Of a stretch of 64,000 nucleotides of DNA, positions 55,110 through 63,780 are shown in pieces. Numbering within the stretch: the first letter of the stretch is position 1; each line of letters opens with the position of its first letter. A program made the position numbers and the translations under genes. Source of the DNA: Betaproteobacteria bacterium (GTDB taxonomy: Bacteria > Pseudomonadota > Gammaproteobacteria > Burkholderiales > Burkholderiaceae_F). The DNA is taken from contig BOKW01000005.1 of the NCBI GenBank assembly GCA_016861185.1, positions 124,001 to 188,000 on the forward strand, in the 5' to 3' direction. Below the pieces are notes generated by a model. That model saw only the letters and a program-made list of their open reading frames with translations. It was not told the origin of the DNA and made no database searches.

Positions 55110-55475
55110 ATGAGCCCGTATGCCGTCTTCCTGCTGTACCTGCTCGCGATCCTCGGCTTCGTCGGCTTCACGCTGCTGCTGAACAGGCTGCTGGGACCGC
55201 GGCCCGCGCCGACCGACGTCAAGCTCGAGCCCTTCGAGTGCGGCGCCACCGTCATCGATCCGACCAACGTCAAGGCGGTGCCGATCAAGTACTACGCGGT
55301 CGCGATCGTCTTCATCCTGTTCGATCTGGAGACCGTGTTCCTTTTCATCTGGGCGCTCGGCGCGCAGCCGCTGACCGGCTTCATGCTGGTCACCTTCTTC
55401 ATCTTCGTGTTCCTGCTCGTGCTGATCCTGCTGTACGTGTATCGCGCGAAGCTGCTCGAAGCGGTGACCCGATGA
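55110..55475 (+). CDS. nuoA: NADH-quinone oxidoreductase subunit A
   Basis: A 121-residue membrane subunit with three hydrophobic segments. The conserved loop [42 protein letters not shown] is intact, including the ECG Cys region near the quinone site. First gene of the complex I operon; its stop overlaps the nuoB ATG. Confidence 0.96.
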   Translation: MSPYAVFLLYLLAILGFVGFTLLLNRLLGPRPAPTDVKLEPFECGATVIDPTNVKAVPIKYYAVAIVFILFDLETVFLFIWALGAQPLTGFMLVTFFIFVFLLVLILLYVYRAKLLEAVTR

Positions 55476-55987
55476 AGATGGACCGCAAGACGATCCCGAT
55501 CGCGCACGAGAAGAGCGGCGCGTTCGAGTTCATCTCGACGAAGAAGGACGAGCTGATCGGCTGGGCGCGCAAGTTCTCGCTGTTCCCCTACCCCTTCGTC
55601 ACCGCGTGCTGCGCGATGGAGTTCATGGCCGTGAGCGGCACGCCGTACGACACCGACCGCTTCGGCGCCGCGCTGCCGCGCTTCTCGCCGCGCCAGTCCG
55701 ATCTGCTGATGGTCGTCGGCACCGTCACGCACAAGCAGGCGCCGATCCTGCTGAAGGTCTGGGAGCAGATGTGCGAGCCGAAATGGGTGCTGGCCTTCGG
55801 CGCCTGCGCGACCAGCGGCGGCTTCTACCAGAACTATGCCGCGCTGCCCGGCATCGACAGGATCATCCCGGTCGACGTCTACGTGCCCGGCTGCCCGCCG
55901 CGGCCCGAGATGGTGATCGACGGGATCATGCAGTTGCAGGACAAGATCGCGCGCGAGCGGCATCCGATCGTGACGAAGGACTTCTGA
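55472..55987 (+). CDS. nuoB: NADH-quinone oxidoreductase subunit B
   Basis: A 171-residue peripheral-arm subunit that holds cluster N2: TACCAMEFM gives the vicinal Cys pair, with GACATSGG and PGCPPRPE completing the four ligands. Its TGA overlaps the nuoC ATG by one base. Confidence 0.97.
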   Translation: MKMDRKTIPIAHEKSGAFEFISTKKDELIGWARKFSLFPYPFVTACCAMEFMAVSGTPYDTDRFGAALPRFSPRQSDLLMVVGTVTHKQAPILLKVWEQMCEPKWVLAFGACATSGGFYQNYAALPGIDRIIPVDVYVPGCPPRPEMVIDGIMQLQDKIARERHPIVTKDF

Positions 55988-56469
55988 TGACCGCCGCGCA
56001 CGTCGTCGATCGCATGCAGTCGGCGTTGGCACCGCTGGCGCGCGAGACTTCGATCGCGCACGGCGTGTTGGTGCTGGCCATCGAGCCGGCACGACTGCTG
56101 CCGCTGGTGCAGCGGCTGAAGGATGAGTTCGCGTTCGACCTGTTCCTCGACGTCACCGCGGTCGACTGGCTGGGGCAGTCGCCGCGCTTCGAGGTCGTCT
56201 GGCACTTCTACTCGACGCAGCACAAGGTGCGCGTGCGCGTGAAGACGCGCGTGGCCGAACCTGATCCGACCGTCGACACGCTCGTTCCGCTGTACGGCGC
56301 CGCGCGTTTCATGGAGCGCGAGTGCCACGACATGTACGGCATCGCCTTCCGCGGCAACGCCGACCTGCGCCCGATCCTGCTGTACGAAGGCTTCGTCGGC
56401 CATCCGCTGCGCAAGGACTACCCGAAGCAGCACGAGCAGCCGCTGGTGCCTTATCGGACAGCGGAGTGA
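55987..56469 (+). CDS. nuoC: NADH-quinone oxidoreductase subunit C
   Basis: A 160-residue subunit, separate from nuoD as in most betaproteobacteria. The 30-kDa signature region is present (PTVDTLVPLYGAARFMERECHDMYGIAF, ILLYEGFVGHPLRKDYP). It is followed by a family A repeat rather than directly by nuoD. Confidence 0.95.
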   Translation: MTAAHVVDRMQSALAPLARETSIAHGVLVLAIEPARLLPLVQRLKDEFAFDLFLDVTAVDWLGQSPRFEVVWHFYSTQHKVRVRVKTRVAEPDPTVDTLVPLYGAARFMERECHDMYGIAFRGNADLRPILLYEGFVGHPLRKDYPKQHEQPLVPYRTAE

Positions 56470-56508
56470 GACGAATCATGTCCGTGCGTCGGCTCGCTTC
56501 CCTGCACG

Positions 56509-56615
56509 AACCCCCCTTTGAAAAAGGGGGGCAGGGGGGATTTCTCGGTGTGTCGATCGGCGTCGGCGCCCACAGTCGGGAAATCCCCCCTACCCCCCTT
56601 TGCAAAAGGGGGGGA
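56509..56615. repeat. palindromic repeat family A, copy 6, between nuoC and nuoD
   Basis: CCCCCCTTTGAAAAAGGGGGGCAGGGGGGATTT, a 34-base spacer, then AAATCCCCCCTACCCCCCTTTGCAAAAGGGGGGG. The units are inverted relative to each other. They lie in the middle of a single operon, where a terminator would be costly, so read-through or RNA processing must be tolerated. Confidence 0.85.
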
Positions 56616-56650
56616 AGTGCAATTCATCGCAGCACGAGGGATCTCGGCCA

Positions 56651-57877
56651 ATGGACATGAAGATCCCCAACCCGATCCGCCCGGCGTTCACGGAAACGCA
56701 GCGCGACGACACGGTGATCGTCAACATCGGGCCGTCGCATCCGGCCACGCACGGAACGATCCAGATCGTCACCGAACTGGACGGCGAGCGCGTGCTGCGC
56801 GCCGACGTGCACTGCGGCTACCTGCACCGCGGCTTCGAGAAGGAGTGCGAGGACCACACCTGGCACAACCTGATCCCGTACGTCGATCGGCTCAACTACT
56901 GCTCGGGGCTGATCAACGACTTCGCGTACTGCGACGCGGTCGAGACGCTGATGGGCATCGAGATCACGCGCCGCTGCAAGCTGCTGCGCACGCTGCTTGC
57001 GGAGTACTCGCGCGTTGCCGATCACCTGACCTGTGTGGCGGCGGCGCTGATGGAGCTGGGCGCGATGACCGCGTTCCTGTACCTGGTCACGATCCGCGAC
57101 TACATCTACGAGCATCTGGCGGATCTGACCGGCGCGCGCGTGACGTATTCGTACGGCCGCATCGGCGGGCTCGCGCGCGACCTGCCGGAAGGCTGGATCG
57201 AGCGGCTCGAGCAGATCCTCGGCCAATTCGACGACTTCGTCGGCCGCGTGCATGGGCTCGTCGACCGCAACCGCATCTTCATCGAGCGGATGCGCGACGT
57301 CGGCGTGATCTCGACGGCGGACGCGATCAACTGGGGCTACACGGGGCCGATCCTGCGCTCGACCGGCGCGCCGCGCGACCTGCGCAAGGACACGCCGTAT
57401 CTCGCGTACGCCGAGCTGGACTTCGACGTGCCGGTCGGCATCAAGGGCGACAACTACGACCGCTACTACGTGCGGATGCGCGAGATGGACGAGTCCATCT
57501 ACATGATCCGCCAGTTGATCGATCTGCTGCGCGCCACCGAAGGCCAGCCGATCAACGTCGACGACCGCCGCTGCACGCTGCCGCCGAAGGAGCTCGTCTA
57601 CCGCGAGATCGAATCGCTGATCAACCACTTCAAGCTGATCATGGACGGTCCGCGCGTGCCGGCCGGCGACTGCTACGTCGCGCACGAATCCGCCAACGGC
57701 GAGCTGGGCTTCTACATCGTCAGCGACGGCAGCGGCACGCCGTACAAGGTGCACGTGCGCAGCCCGAGCTTCGTTCACATGTGCGGCGCGCACAGGATGC
57801 TCGAGGGCTATCAGCTTGCCGACATCGTGCCGACCTTCGGCTCGATCAACATGATCGGCGGGGAGTGCGACCGGTGA
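56651..57877 (+). CDS. nuoD: NADH-quinone oxidoreductase subunit D
   Basis: A 408-residue 49-kDa-type subunit, an evolutionary relative of the hydrogenase large subunit without its metal Cys. Diagnostic segments: NIGPSHPATHGTIQIV (quinone-site His), CGYLHRGFEKECEDHTWHNLIPYVDRL, RVPAGDCYVAHESANGELGFY. ATG 56651 was used; a second ATG two codons on is possible. The nuoE GTG overlaps its stop. Confidence 0.96.
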   Translation: MDMKIPNPIRPAFTETQRDDTVIVNIGPSHPATHGTIQIVTELDGERVLRADVHCGYLHRGFEKECEDHTWHNLIPYVDRLNYCSGLINDFAYCDAVETLMGIEITRRCKLLRTLLAEYSRVADHLTCVAAALMELGAMTAFLYLVTIRDYIYEHLADLTGARVTYSYGRIGGLARDLPEGWIERLEQILGQFDDFVGRVHGLVDRNRIFIERMRDVGVISTADAINWGYTGPILRSTGAPRDLRKDTPYLAYAELDFDVPVGIKGDNYDRYYVRMREMDESIYMIRQLIDLLRATEGQPINVDDRRCTLPPKELVYREIESLINHFKLIMDGPRVPAGDCYVAHESANGELGFYIVSDGSGTPYKVHVRSPSFVHMCGAHRMLEGYQLADIVPTFGSINMIGGECDR

Positions 57878-58383
57878 GCACGCTCGTCGCCACGCCGATC
57901 CCGAACAAGACCGGCTCGATGCGGCATCTGCTGCCCGAGTTCGAGCGGATGAAGGCGCGCTTTCCGGCCGGCTTCGAGTCGTCGCTGACGCTGCCCTGCC
58001 TGCGCCGCATCCAGGAAGAGCGCGGCTACGTCGCCGACGAGGACATCGACCTGCTGGTCGACTACCTCGGCGTGCCGCGCATCCAGATCGAGGAAGTGCT
58101 GAGCTTCTACACGCAGTTCCGCCGCAAGCCGATCGGCCGCTGGCACCTGCAGGCGTGCCGCAACGTGTCGTGCTCGATGCGCGGGAGCGAACGGCTGATC
58201 GAGCTGCTGCAGAGCAAGCTCGGCATCCGCAGCGGACAGACCACGCCCGACGGCCGCTTCACGCTGTCGACCGTCGAATGCCTCGGTTCGTGCGGCACCG
58301 CGCCGGTCGTGATGGTCAACGACGCGTATCACGAGAACGTCGACGCGGGGAAGCTCGATGCGCTGCTGGAGCGGCTGACATGA
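57874..58383 (+). CDS. nuoE: NADH-quinone oxidoreductase subunit E
   Basis: A 169-residue [2Fe-2S] (N1a) subunit starting at GTG. Cluster ligands are in CRNVSCSMRGS and TVECLGSCGTAPVVMVN; the N-terminal helical region (LPCLRRIQEERGYVADEDI) is standard. Its stop overlaps the nuoF ATG. Confidence 0.95.
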   Translation: MSTLVATPIPNKTGSMRHLLPEFERMKARFPAGFESSLTLPCLRRIQEERGYVADEDIDLLVDYLGVPRIQIEEVLSFYTQFRRKPIGRWHLQACRNVSCSMRGSERLIELLQSKLGIRSGQTTPDGRFTLSTVECLGSCGTAPVVMVNDAYHENVDAGKLDALLERLT

Positions 58384-59699
58384 CCGGCGCGAAGGTGATC
58401 ATGACCTTCCCGGTCACGCCGACTTCGCATCTGCTGGCGGAGTACGAAGCGCGCGGCGGCTACGGGACGCTGCGCAAGGTGCTCGCGTCGATGAAGCCCG
58501 AGGACGTGACGAAGGAAGTCACCGCTTCCGGCCTGCTCGGCCACGGCGGCGCGGCGTTTCCGGTCGGCCGCAAATGGCAGGTCGTGCATCTGAACGACGG
58601 CCAGCCGCACTATCTGTGCGCGAACGCCGACGAAGGCGAACCGGGCACGTTCAAGGACCGCTGGATCCTGGAGAACGCGCCGCACCTGCTGCTCGAGTCG
58701 ATGCTGATCGCCTCCTACGCGCTGCAGGTCAGAAACGCTTTCGTCTACATCCGCGGCGAGTTCGACCTGCCGTACCGCCGGCTCGCCGGAGCGGTCGAGG
58801 AAGCGTACGCGGCCGGCTACTTCGGCGAGCGCATCCTCGGCACCGACTTCGCGTGCGACCTCGTCGTCTATCGCGGCGCCGGCTCGTACGTGTGCGGCGA
58901 AGCCTCGGCGCTGATCACCTCGATCGAAGGCAAGAAGGGCTATCCGCGCAACCGCCCGCCGCGGCTGACGGTGCGCGGGCTGTACCAGAAGCCGACCGTC
59001 ATCAACAACGTCGAGACGCTCGCCAACGTCACCGGCATCGTGCGCGACGGCGCCGAGGCGTTCAGGAAGATCGGCACGCCGAAGAGCCCGGGCACGCAGC
59101 TCGTCTCGATCTCGGGCCACGTCGCCAAGCCCGGCGTCTACGAAGTCGAGTACGGCTATCCGGTCGAGAAGTTCCTGTTCGACGATTGCGGCGGGATGCT
59201 CGGCGGCAAGCCGCTCAAGTGCATCGTCCCCGGCGGCATCTCGACCAAGGTGCTGACGCGCGAGGACATCGCCGGGCTCACCTACGACCACAAGGCGTTC
59301 GAGGCGCGCGGCTCGCAGCTCGGCAGCGGCGGAATGATCGCGATCGCCGAAGGCACCTGCATGGTGAGGCTGCTGCAGGTGATGCTGCGCTTTTATCACC
59401 ACGAATCCTGCGGGCAGTGCACGCCGTGCCGCGAAGGCATGGGCTGGCTGCACCGGATCATCGACCGCATCGTCGCCGGCCAGGGACGGCCCGAGGACAT
59501 CGACATGATGGTGCGCATCTCGGACGCCAACGACGGCACGACGATCTGCGGCATGGGCGACGCGGCCGGCTACGCGACGGTCGGCATCATCGCCAAGTAC
59601 CGCGACGAGTTCGAGTACTTCATCGCCCACAAGCGTTCGAAATGCGGCGGCCGGCTCGAGGTCGACCACGGCCAGGTGGCGGAGGCGGCGTATGCCTGA
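58380..59699 (+). CDS. nuoF: NADH-quinone oxidoreductase subunit F
   Basis: A 439-residue subunit binding FMN, NADH and cluster N3. The glycine-rich site SGLLGHGGAAFPVGRKWQ, CANADEGEPGTFKDRWILE, YRGAGSYVCGEASALITSIEGKKGYPRNRPP and the [4Fe-4S] motif SCGQCTPCREG with a later Cys (TTICGMGD) are all present. Overlaps nuoG by eight bases. Confidence 0.97.
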   Translation: MTGAKVIMTFPVTPTSHLLAEYEARGGYGTLRKVLASMKPEDVTKEVTASGLLGHGGAAFPVGRKWQVVHLNDGQPHYLCANADEGEPGTFKDRWILENAPHLLLESMLIASYALQVRNAFVYIRGEFDLPYRRLAGAVEEAYAAGYFGERILGTDFACDLVVYRGAGSYVCGEASALITSIEGKKGYPRNRPPRLTVRGLYQKPTVINNVETLANVTGIVRDGAEAFRKIGTPKSPGTQLVSISGHVAKPGVYEVEYGYPVEKFLFDDCGGMLGGKPLKCIVPGGISTKVLTREDIAGLTYDHKAFEARGSQLGSGGMIAIAEGTCMVRLLQVMLRFYHHESCGQCTPCREGMGWLHRIIDRIVAGQGRPEDIDMMVRISDANDGTTICGMGDAAGYATVGIIAKYRDEFEYFIAHKRSKCGGRLEVDHGQVAEAAYA

Positions 59700-61239
59700 G
59701 TTCTTCGTCAATGGCCAGCCGGTCCGCTTCGAGAAGGGCCAGACGGTGATGCAGGCCGCGCTCGCCGCCGGTTTCTACATCCCTTACTTCTGCTGGCATC
59801 CGAACCTGTCGGTCGCGGGTAACTGCCGCGTCTGCATGGTCGAGGTCGAAGGCGAAGGCGGCGGCAACAGTTGGATGGACATCGCCTGCAACATGCCGGC
59901 GACCGAAGGCATGCGCGTGCTGACCGACTCCGAACCCGTGCGCGCACGGCGCAAGGAGATCCTGCAGTTCATCCTGCTGAACCACCCGGTCGACTGCGGA
60001 ATCTGCGACAAGGCCGGCGAATGCCTGCTGCAGGACCATCACTACGAATACAACGGCGCGCCGTCGGTGTCGACAGTGCCGAAAGTGCATGCGACGAAGT
60101 TCCATCCGCTGTCGAGCCGCATCGTGCTCGACAACGAGCGCTGCATCGTCTGCTCGCGCTGCGTGCGCTTCACGCGCGAGATCTCGAAGTCCAACGGGCT
60201 CGGCATCCAGGATCGCGGCGACACGTCGCTGGTGCGCGCGACCGAGGGTGGAACGTTCGAGAGCGATCCGTACTCGGACAACGTGATCGACATTTGCCCG
60301 GTCGGCGCGCTGCTGTCGCGGCAGTTCCTCTACAAGGCGCGCGTCTGGTACCTGAAGCCGACCCCTTCGGTCTGTCCCGGCTGCAGTCGTGGCTGCGCGA
60401 TCGACATCTGGCACCGCAAGCCGGAGTGGAAGCTCAACGCGCTCGATCCGAAGTTGAACGCGCGCATCGAGCGGGTGACGCCCCAAAATCCCCCCGCGCT
60501 TCGCGCGGCCCCCTTTTCCAAAGGGGGCGAAACGCAGAGTGCCGCCGCTCACCCCCCTTTCGTAAAGGGGGGCAGGGGGGATTTGCACGGTGCAGCCACG
60601 GAGGACATCGGCCCCTGGATCTGCAACAAGGCGCGCGACCTCGCGCAGATCTTCGAGCGGCCGCGGGCCGAGCAGGCGATGCTCAAGGGCAGGCCGGTCG
60701 AACTCGCGGTCGCGATCGAAGCCGCGCGCCGGTTGATCGCCGACGCGCGTCGTCCGGTCGCGCTGGTGTCGAGCTGGGGCTCGAACGAGGAACTCGACGC
60801 GTTCAAGGCCGCGCTCGGCGATCGCTTCGACTGCTTCGTCAAGGCCGACCATCAGCCCGCGCCCGGCGAGGTCGTCGAAGACGATCTGCTGATCCGCGGC
60901 GACAAGAATCCGAACGGGCGCTACGCGCGCGAACTGTTCGGCGATCGAACGCCGCAGCTCGACGGCGCGGACCTCGTGCTCGTCTGGGGCGAGGGCTTCG
61001 ACTTCGCGCGGCTTCCGCGCGGCGCGAAGGTGGTCTTGCTGAACTCGTACCTGCAGCCCGAAAACGGTCACGCCGATGCGTTCATCCCGATCAGCGTGCA
61101 GACCGAACGCAGCGGCCATTACACGAACTTCGAAGGCGTCGTGCGCCGCTTCGAGCGCTGCTTCGCCCGGAAGCCGACGGTCGCCGACGCCGAACAGGTG
61201 TTCGCGCGGATCGGGCAGTCGCTGGTGAGCTTTGCGTGA
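59692..61239 (+). CDS. nuoG: NADH-quinone oxidoreductase subunit G, short form with in-frame repeat
   Basis: A 515-residue subunit, shorter than the 700-900 residues common for NuoG. The N-terminal clusters are complete: FCWHPNLSVAGNCRVCMVE (N1b), HPVDCGICDKAGECLLQDHHYEY (N5), CIVCSRCVRFTRE..ICPVGAL (N4) and CPGCSRGCAID (molybdopterin-domain [4Fe-4S]). The molybdopterin-like domain after it is reduced to about 210 residues. Residues 264-303 (PPALRAAPFSKGGETQ...PPFVKGGRGD) are translated family A repeats. The end is natural, since nuoH starts 7 bases later, so truncation appears old or specific to this lineage. Confidence 0.92.
   Translation: MPEFFVNGQPVRFEKGQTVMQAALAAGFYIPYFCWHPNLSVAGNCRVCMVEVEGEGGGNSWMDIACNMPATEGMRVLTDSEPVRARRKEILQFILLNHPVDCGICDKAGECLLQDHHYEYNGAPSVSTVPKVHATKFHPLSSRIVLDNERCIVCSRCVRFTREISKSNGLGIQDRGDTSLVRATEGGTFESDPYSDNVIDICPVGALLSRQFLYKARVWYLKPTPSVCPGCSRGCAIDIWHRKPEWKLNALDPKLNARIERVTPQNPPALRAAPFSKGGETQSAAAHPPFVKGGRGDLHGAATEDIGPWICNKARDLAQIFERPRAEQAMLKGRPVELAVAIEAARRLIADARRPVALVSSWGSNEELDAFKAALGDRFDCFVKADHQPAPGEVVEDDLLIRGDKNPNGRYARELFGDRTPQLDGADLVLVWGEGFDFARLPRGAKVVLLNSYLQPENGHADAFIPISVQTERSGHYTNFEGVVRRFERCFARKPTVADAEQVFARIGQSLVSFA
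60485..60584. repeat. palindromic repeat family A, copy 7, inside nuoG
   Basis: AAATCCCCCCGCGCTTCGCGCGG-CCCCCTTTTCCAAAGGGGG, a 27-base spacer, then CCCCCCTTTCGTAAAGGGGGGCAGGGGGGATTT. Two facing units translated in frame between the [4Fe-4S] motif and the rest of the molybdopterin-like domain. Confidence 0.85.
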
Positions 61240-61246
61240 GATCACG

Positions 61247-62395
61247 ATGATCCAGGACCTCGTCGTCTACGCGGTGTACATCGGCTTTGCGATCGGCATG
61301 CTGATGACCTTCGGGCTGATCCTGACCTGGGTCGAGCGCAAGCAGGGCGCGGTGATGTCGGATCGCATCGGTGCGAACCGCGCGTACGTGCGCCTGCCGT
61401 TCACGCAGATCAAGCTCGTCTGGTGGGGGCTTTTCCACGGGCTCGCCGACGGACTGAAGATGCTGGTCAAGGAGGACTTCAAGCCGAAGACCTACGACTG
61501 GTACGCGTACATGGTCGCGCCGTGGGTCGCGTTCACGCCCGTGCTGCTGGTCTTCGCGGTGATCCCCTTCGGCGGCGTGCTGATCCCGGGCGAGTTGATT
61601 CCGCCGCTCGCGGACTGGTTCGGCGACCGGACCTACACGATGCAGATCGCGAAGCTCGACGCCGGACTGCTGATCGTCTTCGCATTCGGCGGGCTGACGA
61701 TCATCGGCTGCATGCTGGCCGGCTGGTCGTCGTCGAACAAGTTCTCGCTGCTCGGCGCGCTGCGCGCCGGCAGCCAGATGATCTCGTACGAGCTGATCCT
61801 CGGGCTGACGCTGCTCGGGCTGATCCTGATCTACGGCACGGTCGACCTCGACGACATCGTCCGCCAGCAGTCGGGGGTGGTGCTCGGTTTCCTGCCCGCG
61901 TGGGGCATCGTGCTTCAGCCCTTTGCGGCCACGCTCTTCATGGCGGCGGCGATCGCCGAGAACAAGCGCATTCCGTTCGACCTGCCCGAAGCGGAGAGTG
62001 AGCTGATCGCCGGCTACTTCACCGAATACAGCGCGATGAAGATGGGCCTGTTCATGTTCGCGGAGTTCATCGAGATCGCGATCATCGCCGCGCTGTTCAC
62101 GACGCTGTTCCTCGGCGGCTACAACCTGCCGTACATGCACGACGGCGGCTTCAGCTTCCCGGGCGGCCACGAGATCCAGATGAGCCACGGCGCGGTCGTC
62201 GTCACGCAGGTCGTCGTGTTCCTCGCCAAGGTCTTCCTGATGTGCAGCTTCCAGATCCTCGTGCGCTGGTCGCTGCCGCGCTTCCGCTACGACCAGGTGC
62301 TGCGTTTCGCGTGGAAGTTCATGTTCCCGCTCGCGCTCGCCAACCTGACGGTGACCGCCGTCGCCGTGTGGGCTCTGCGGATGGTGAACGCATGA
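61247..62395 (+). CDS. nuoH: NADH-quinone oxidoreductase subunit H
   Basis: A 382-residue membrane subunit with eight or more hydrophobic segments that forms the quinone chamber with NuoB and NuoD. VERKQGAVMSDRIGANRA, GLADGLKMLVKEDFKP, AENKRIPFDLPEAESELIAGYFTEYSAMKMGLFMFAEF and the C-terminal RFRYDQVLRFAWKFMFPLALANL match the family closely. ATG 61247 was used; a TTG five codons upstream overlaps nuoG. Confidence 0.96.
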   Translation: MIQDLVVYAVYIGFAIGMLMTFGLILTWVERKQGAVMSDRIGANRAYVRLPFTQIKLVWWGLFHGLADGLKMLVKEDFKPKTYDWYAYMVAPWVAFTPVLLVFAVIPFGGVLIPGELIPPLADWFGDRTYTMQIAKLDAGLLIVFAFGGLTIIGCMLAGWSSSNKFSLLGALRAGSQMISYELILGLTLLGLILIYGTVDLDDIVRQQSGVVLGFLPAWGIVLQPFAATLFMAAAIAENKRIPFDLPEAESELIAGYFTEYSAMKMGLFMFAEFIEIAIIAALFTTLFLGGYNLPYMHDGGFSFPGGHEIQMSHGAVVVTQVVVFLAKVFLMCSFQILVRWSLPRFRYDQVLRFAWKFMFPLALANLTVTAVAVWALRMVNA

Positions 62396-62952
62396 CGCAC
62401 AAGCGCTACCGCCGCAAGACCTACTGGAACCAGCCGACGATGGGCTGGTGGGAGCGGCTGTACCTGCCGGAGATCCTGCGCGGGCTGGGCATCACGAGTT
62501 GGGTCTTCTTTCGCAACATGGGCAAGTGGATGACCGGCCGCAAGGGCGCGCTGACCACCTACTACCCGGAGGAGCGGCGCCGCGACTATGCCAGGCACAA
62601 CCGCGGCAAGCACGTGCTGACGCAGCGGCCCGACGGCAGCCCGCAGTGCATCGCGTGCAACATGTGCGCGACCGTCTGTCCGGCGAAGGTGATCGAGATC
62701 GAAGCGGCCTTCGACCCCGACGATCCCGCACATCCGAAGTACCCGGCGCGCTTCGAGATCGATTACTCGCGCTGCGTGTTCTGCGGTCTGTGCGTCGAGG
62801 CCTGCCCCGAGGACGCCATCCGTATGGTGCCGGAGGTGCCGAACCTGCCTTCGGGGCAGCGCATGCGCATGTGGATCGGCAAAGAAGAGCTGCTGACCTG
62901 GAATCCGCAGCGCGACGTGGCGAAGCCTTATCCGCCGAAAGGTGCGGCATGA
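62392..62952 (+). CDS. nuoI: NADH-quinone oxidoreductase subunit I
   Basis: A 186-residue subunit with two [4Fe-4S] (N6a/N6b) motifs, CIACNMCATVCPAKVI and CVFCGLCVEACPEDAI, linking NuoG to NuoB. The N-terminal helix region and RFEIDYSRCVFCG spacing are standard. Its stop overlaps the nuoJ ATG. Confidence 0.96.
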   Translation: MTHKRYRRKTYWNQPTMGWWERLYLPEILRGLGITSWVFFRNMGKWMTGRKGALTTYYPEERRRDYARHNRGKHVLTQRPDGSPQCIACNMCATVCPAKVIEIEAAFDPDDPAHPKYPARFEIDYSRCVFCGLCVEACPEDAIRMVPEVPNLPSGQRMRMWIGKEELLTWNPQRDVAKPYPPKGAA

Positions 62953-63482
62953 GCCTCATCGAAACGCTGCTCGCCAACCTCGACACGCTGCTGCTGTACG
63001 TGTTCGCGCTGTGCGCGTTCGTCGGCGCCGCGCTGATGATCGTGCTGCGGCAGCCGATGCGGGTCGCGCTCGCGCTGATCTCGACGATGATTTTCCTGGG
63101 GGGCATCTACGGCCTGCTCGGCGTGCACTTCATCGCCGCCTTCCAGGTGCTGATCTACGTCGGCGCGGTGATGGTGTTCATGGTCTACGTGATCATGCTG
63201 CTCGACGTACGCGACCCGGCGGTGCGGCGCCGCTACTCGAAGTTCCTGCTGCCGGGTCTGGCGGCGTTCGTGCTGCTGATCGGCGTGCTCGCGTACGCGG
63301 TGTGGAACGCGCTGCCGGCGGCATCGCGCACGGCGGGCAGCGAGGGCTTCGGCCTGCAGCTTTTCGCGACGACCTTCCTCAACGCGTACTGGCTGCACTT
63401 CGAGCTGACCTCGGTGCTGCTGCTGGCGGCGGTGGTCGCCGCGATCGCGGTGATCCGCGCGGGCGGGAGGCGCGATGGATAA
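62949..63482 (+). CDS. nuoJ: NADH-quinone oxidoreductase subunit J
   Basis: A 177-residue membrane subunit with five hydrophobic segments; segment 3 contains the pi-bulge region FQVLIYVGAVMVFMVYVIMLLD. Eight-base overlap with nuoK. Confidence 0.95.
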   Translation: MSLIETLLANLDTLLLYVFALCAFVGAALMIVLRQPMRVALALISTMIFLGGIYGLLGVHFIAAFQVLIYVGAVMVFMVYVIMLLDVRDPAVRRRYSKFLLPGLAAFVLLIGVLAYAVWNALPAASRTAGSEGFGLQLFATTFLNAYWLHFELTSVLLLAAVVAAIAVIRAGGRRDG

Positions 63483-63777
63483 GGTCCAGCTCCTGCTGAC
63501 GCTCGCGCTCGCGCTGTTCGCGCTCGGGCTGCTCGGCGTAACCGTCCGCCGCAATCTGCTCGTGATGCTGATGTGCATGGAGCTGATGCTCAACGGCGCG
63601 AACCTCGCGCTCGTCACCTTCGCGCACCAGATGGGCGAGGCGGTCGGCGCGGTGCTCGTGTTCCTGATCTTCGTCGTCGCCGCGGCGGAAATCGCGATCG
63701 CGATCCCGATCGTGCTGCTGCTCGTGCGCCGCAAGCACACGCTCGATCCGGGCGCGTATTCGGATCTGAGGGGGTAG
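63475..63777 (+). CDS. nuoK: NADH-quinone oxidoreductase subunit K
   Basis: A 100-residue membrane subunit with three hydrophobic segments and the two buried glutamates of the proton channel in MCMELMLNGANLALV (residues about 33-47) and VVAAAEIAIAIPIVLLL. Related to the MnhC/MrpC antiporter subunit. Confidence 0.96.
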   Translation: MDKVQLLLTLALALFALGLLGVTVRRNLLVMLMCMELMLNGANLALVTFAHQMGEAVGAVLVFLIFVVAAAEIAIAIPIVLLLVRRKHTLDPGAYSDLRG

Positions 63778-63780
63778 GCC

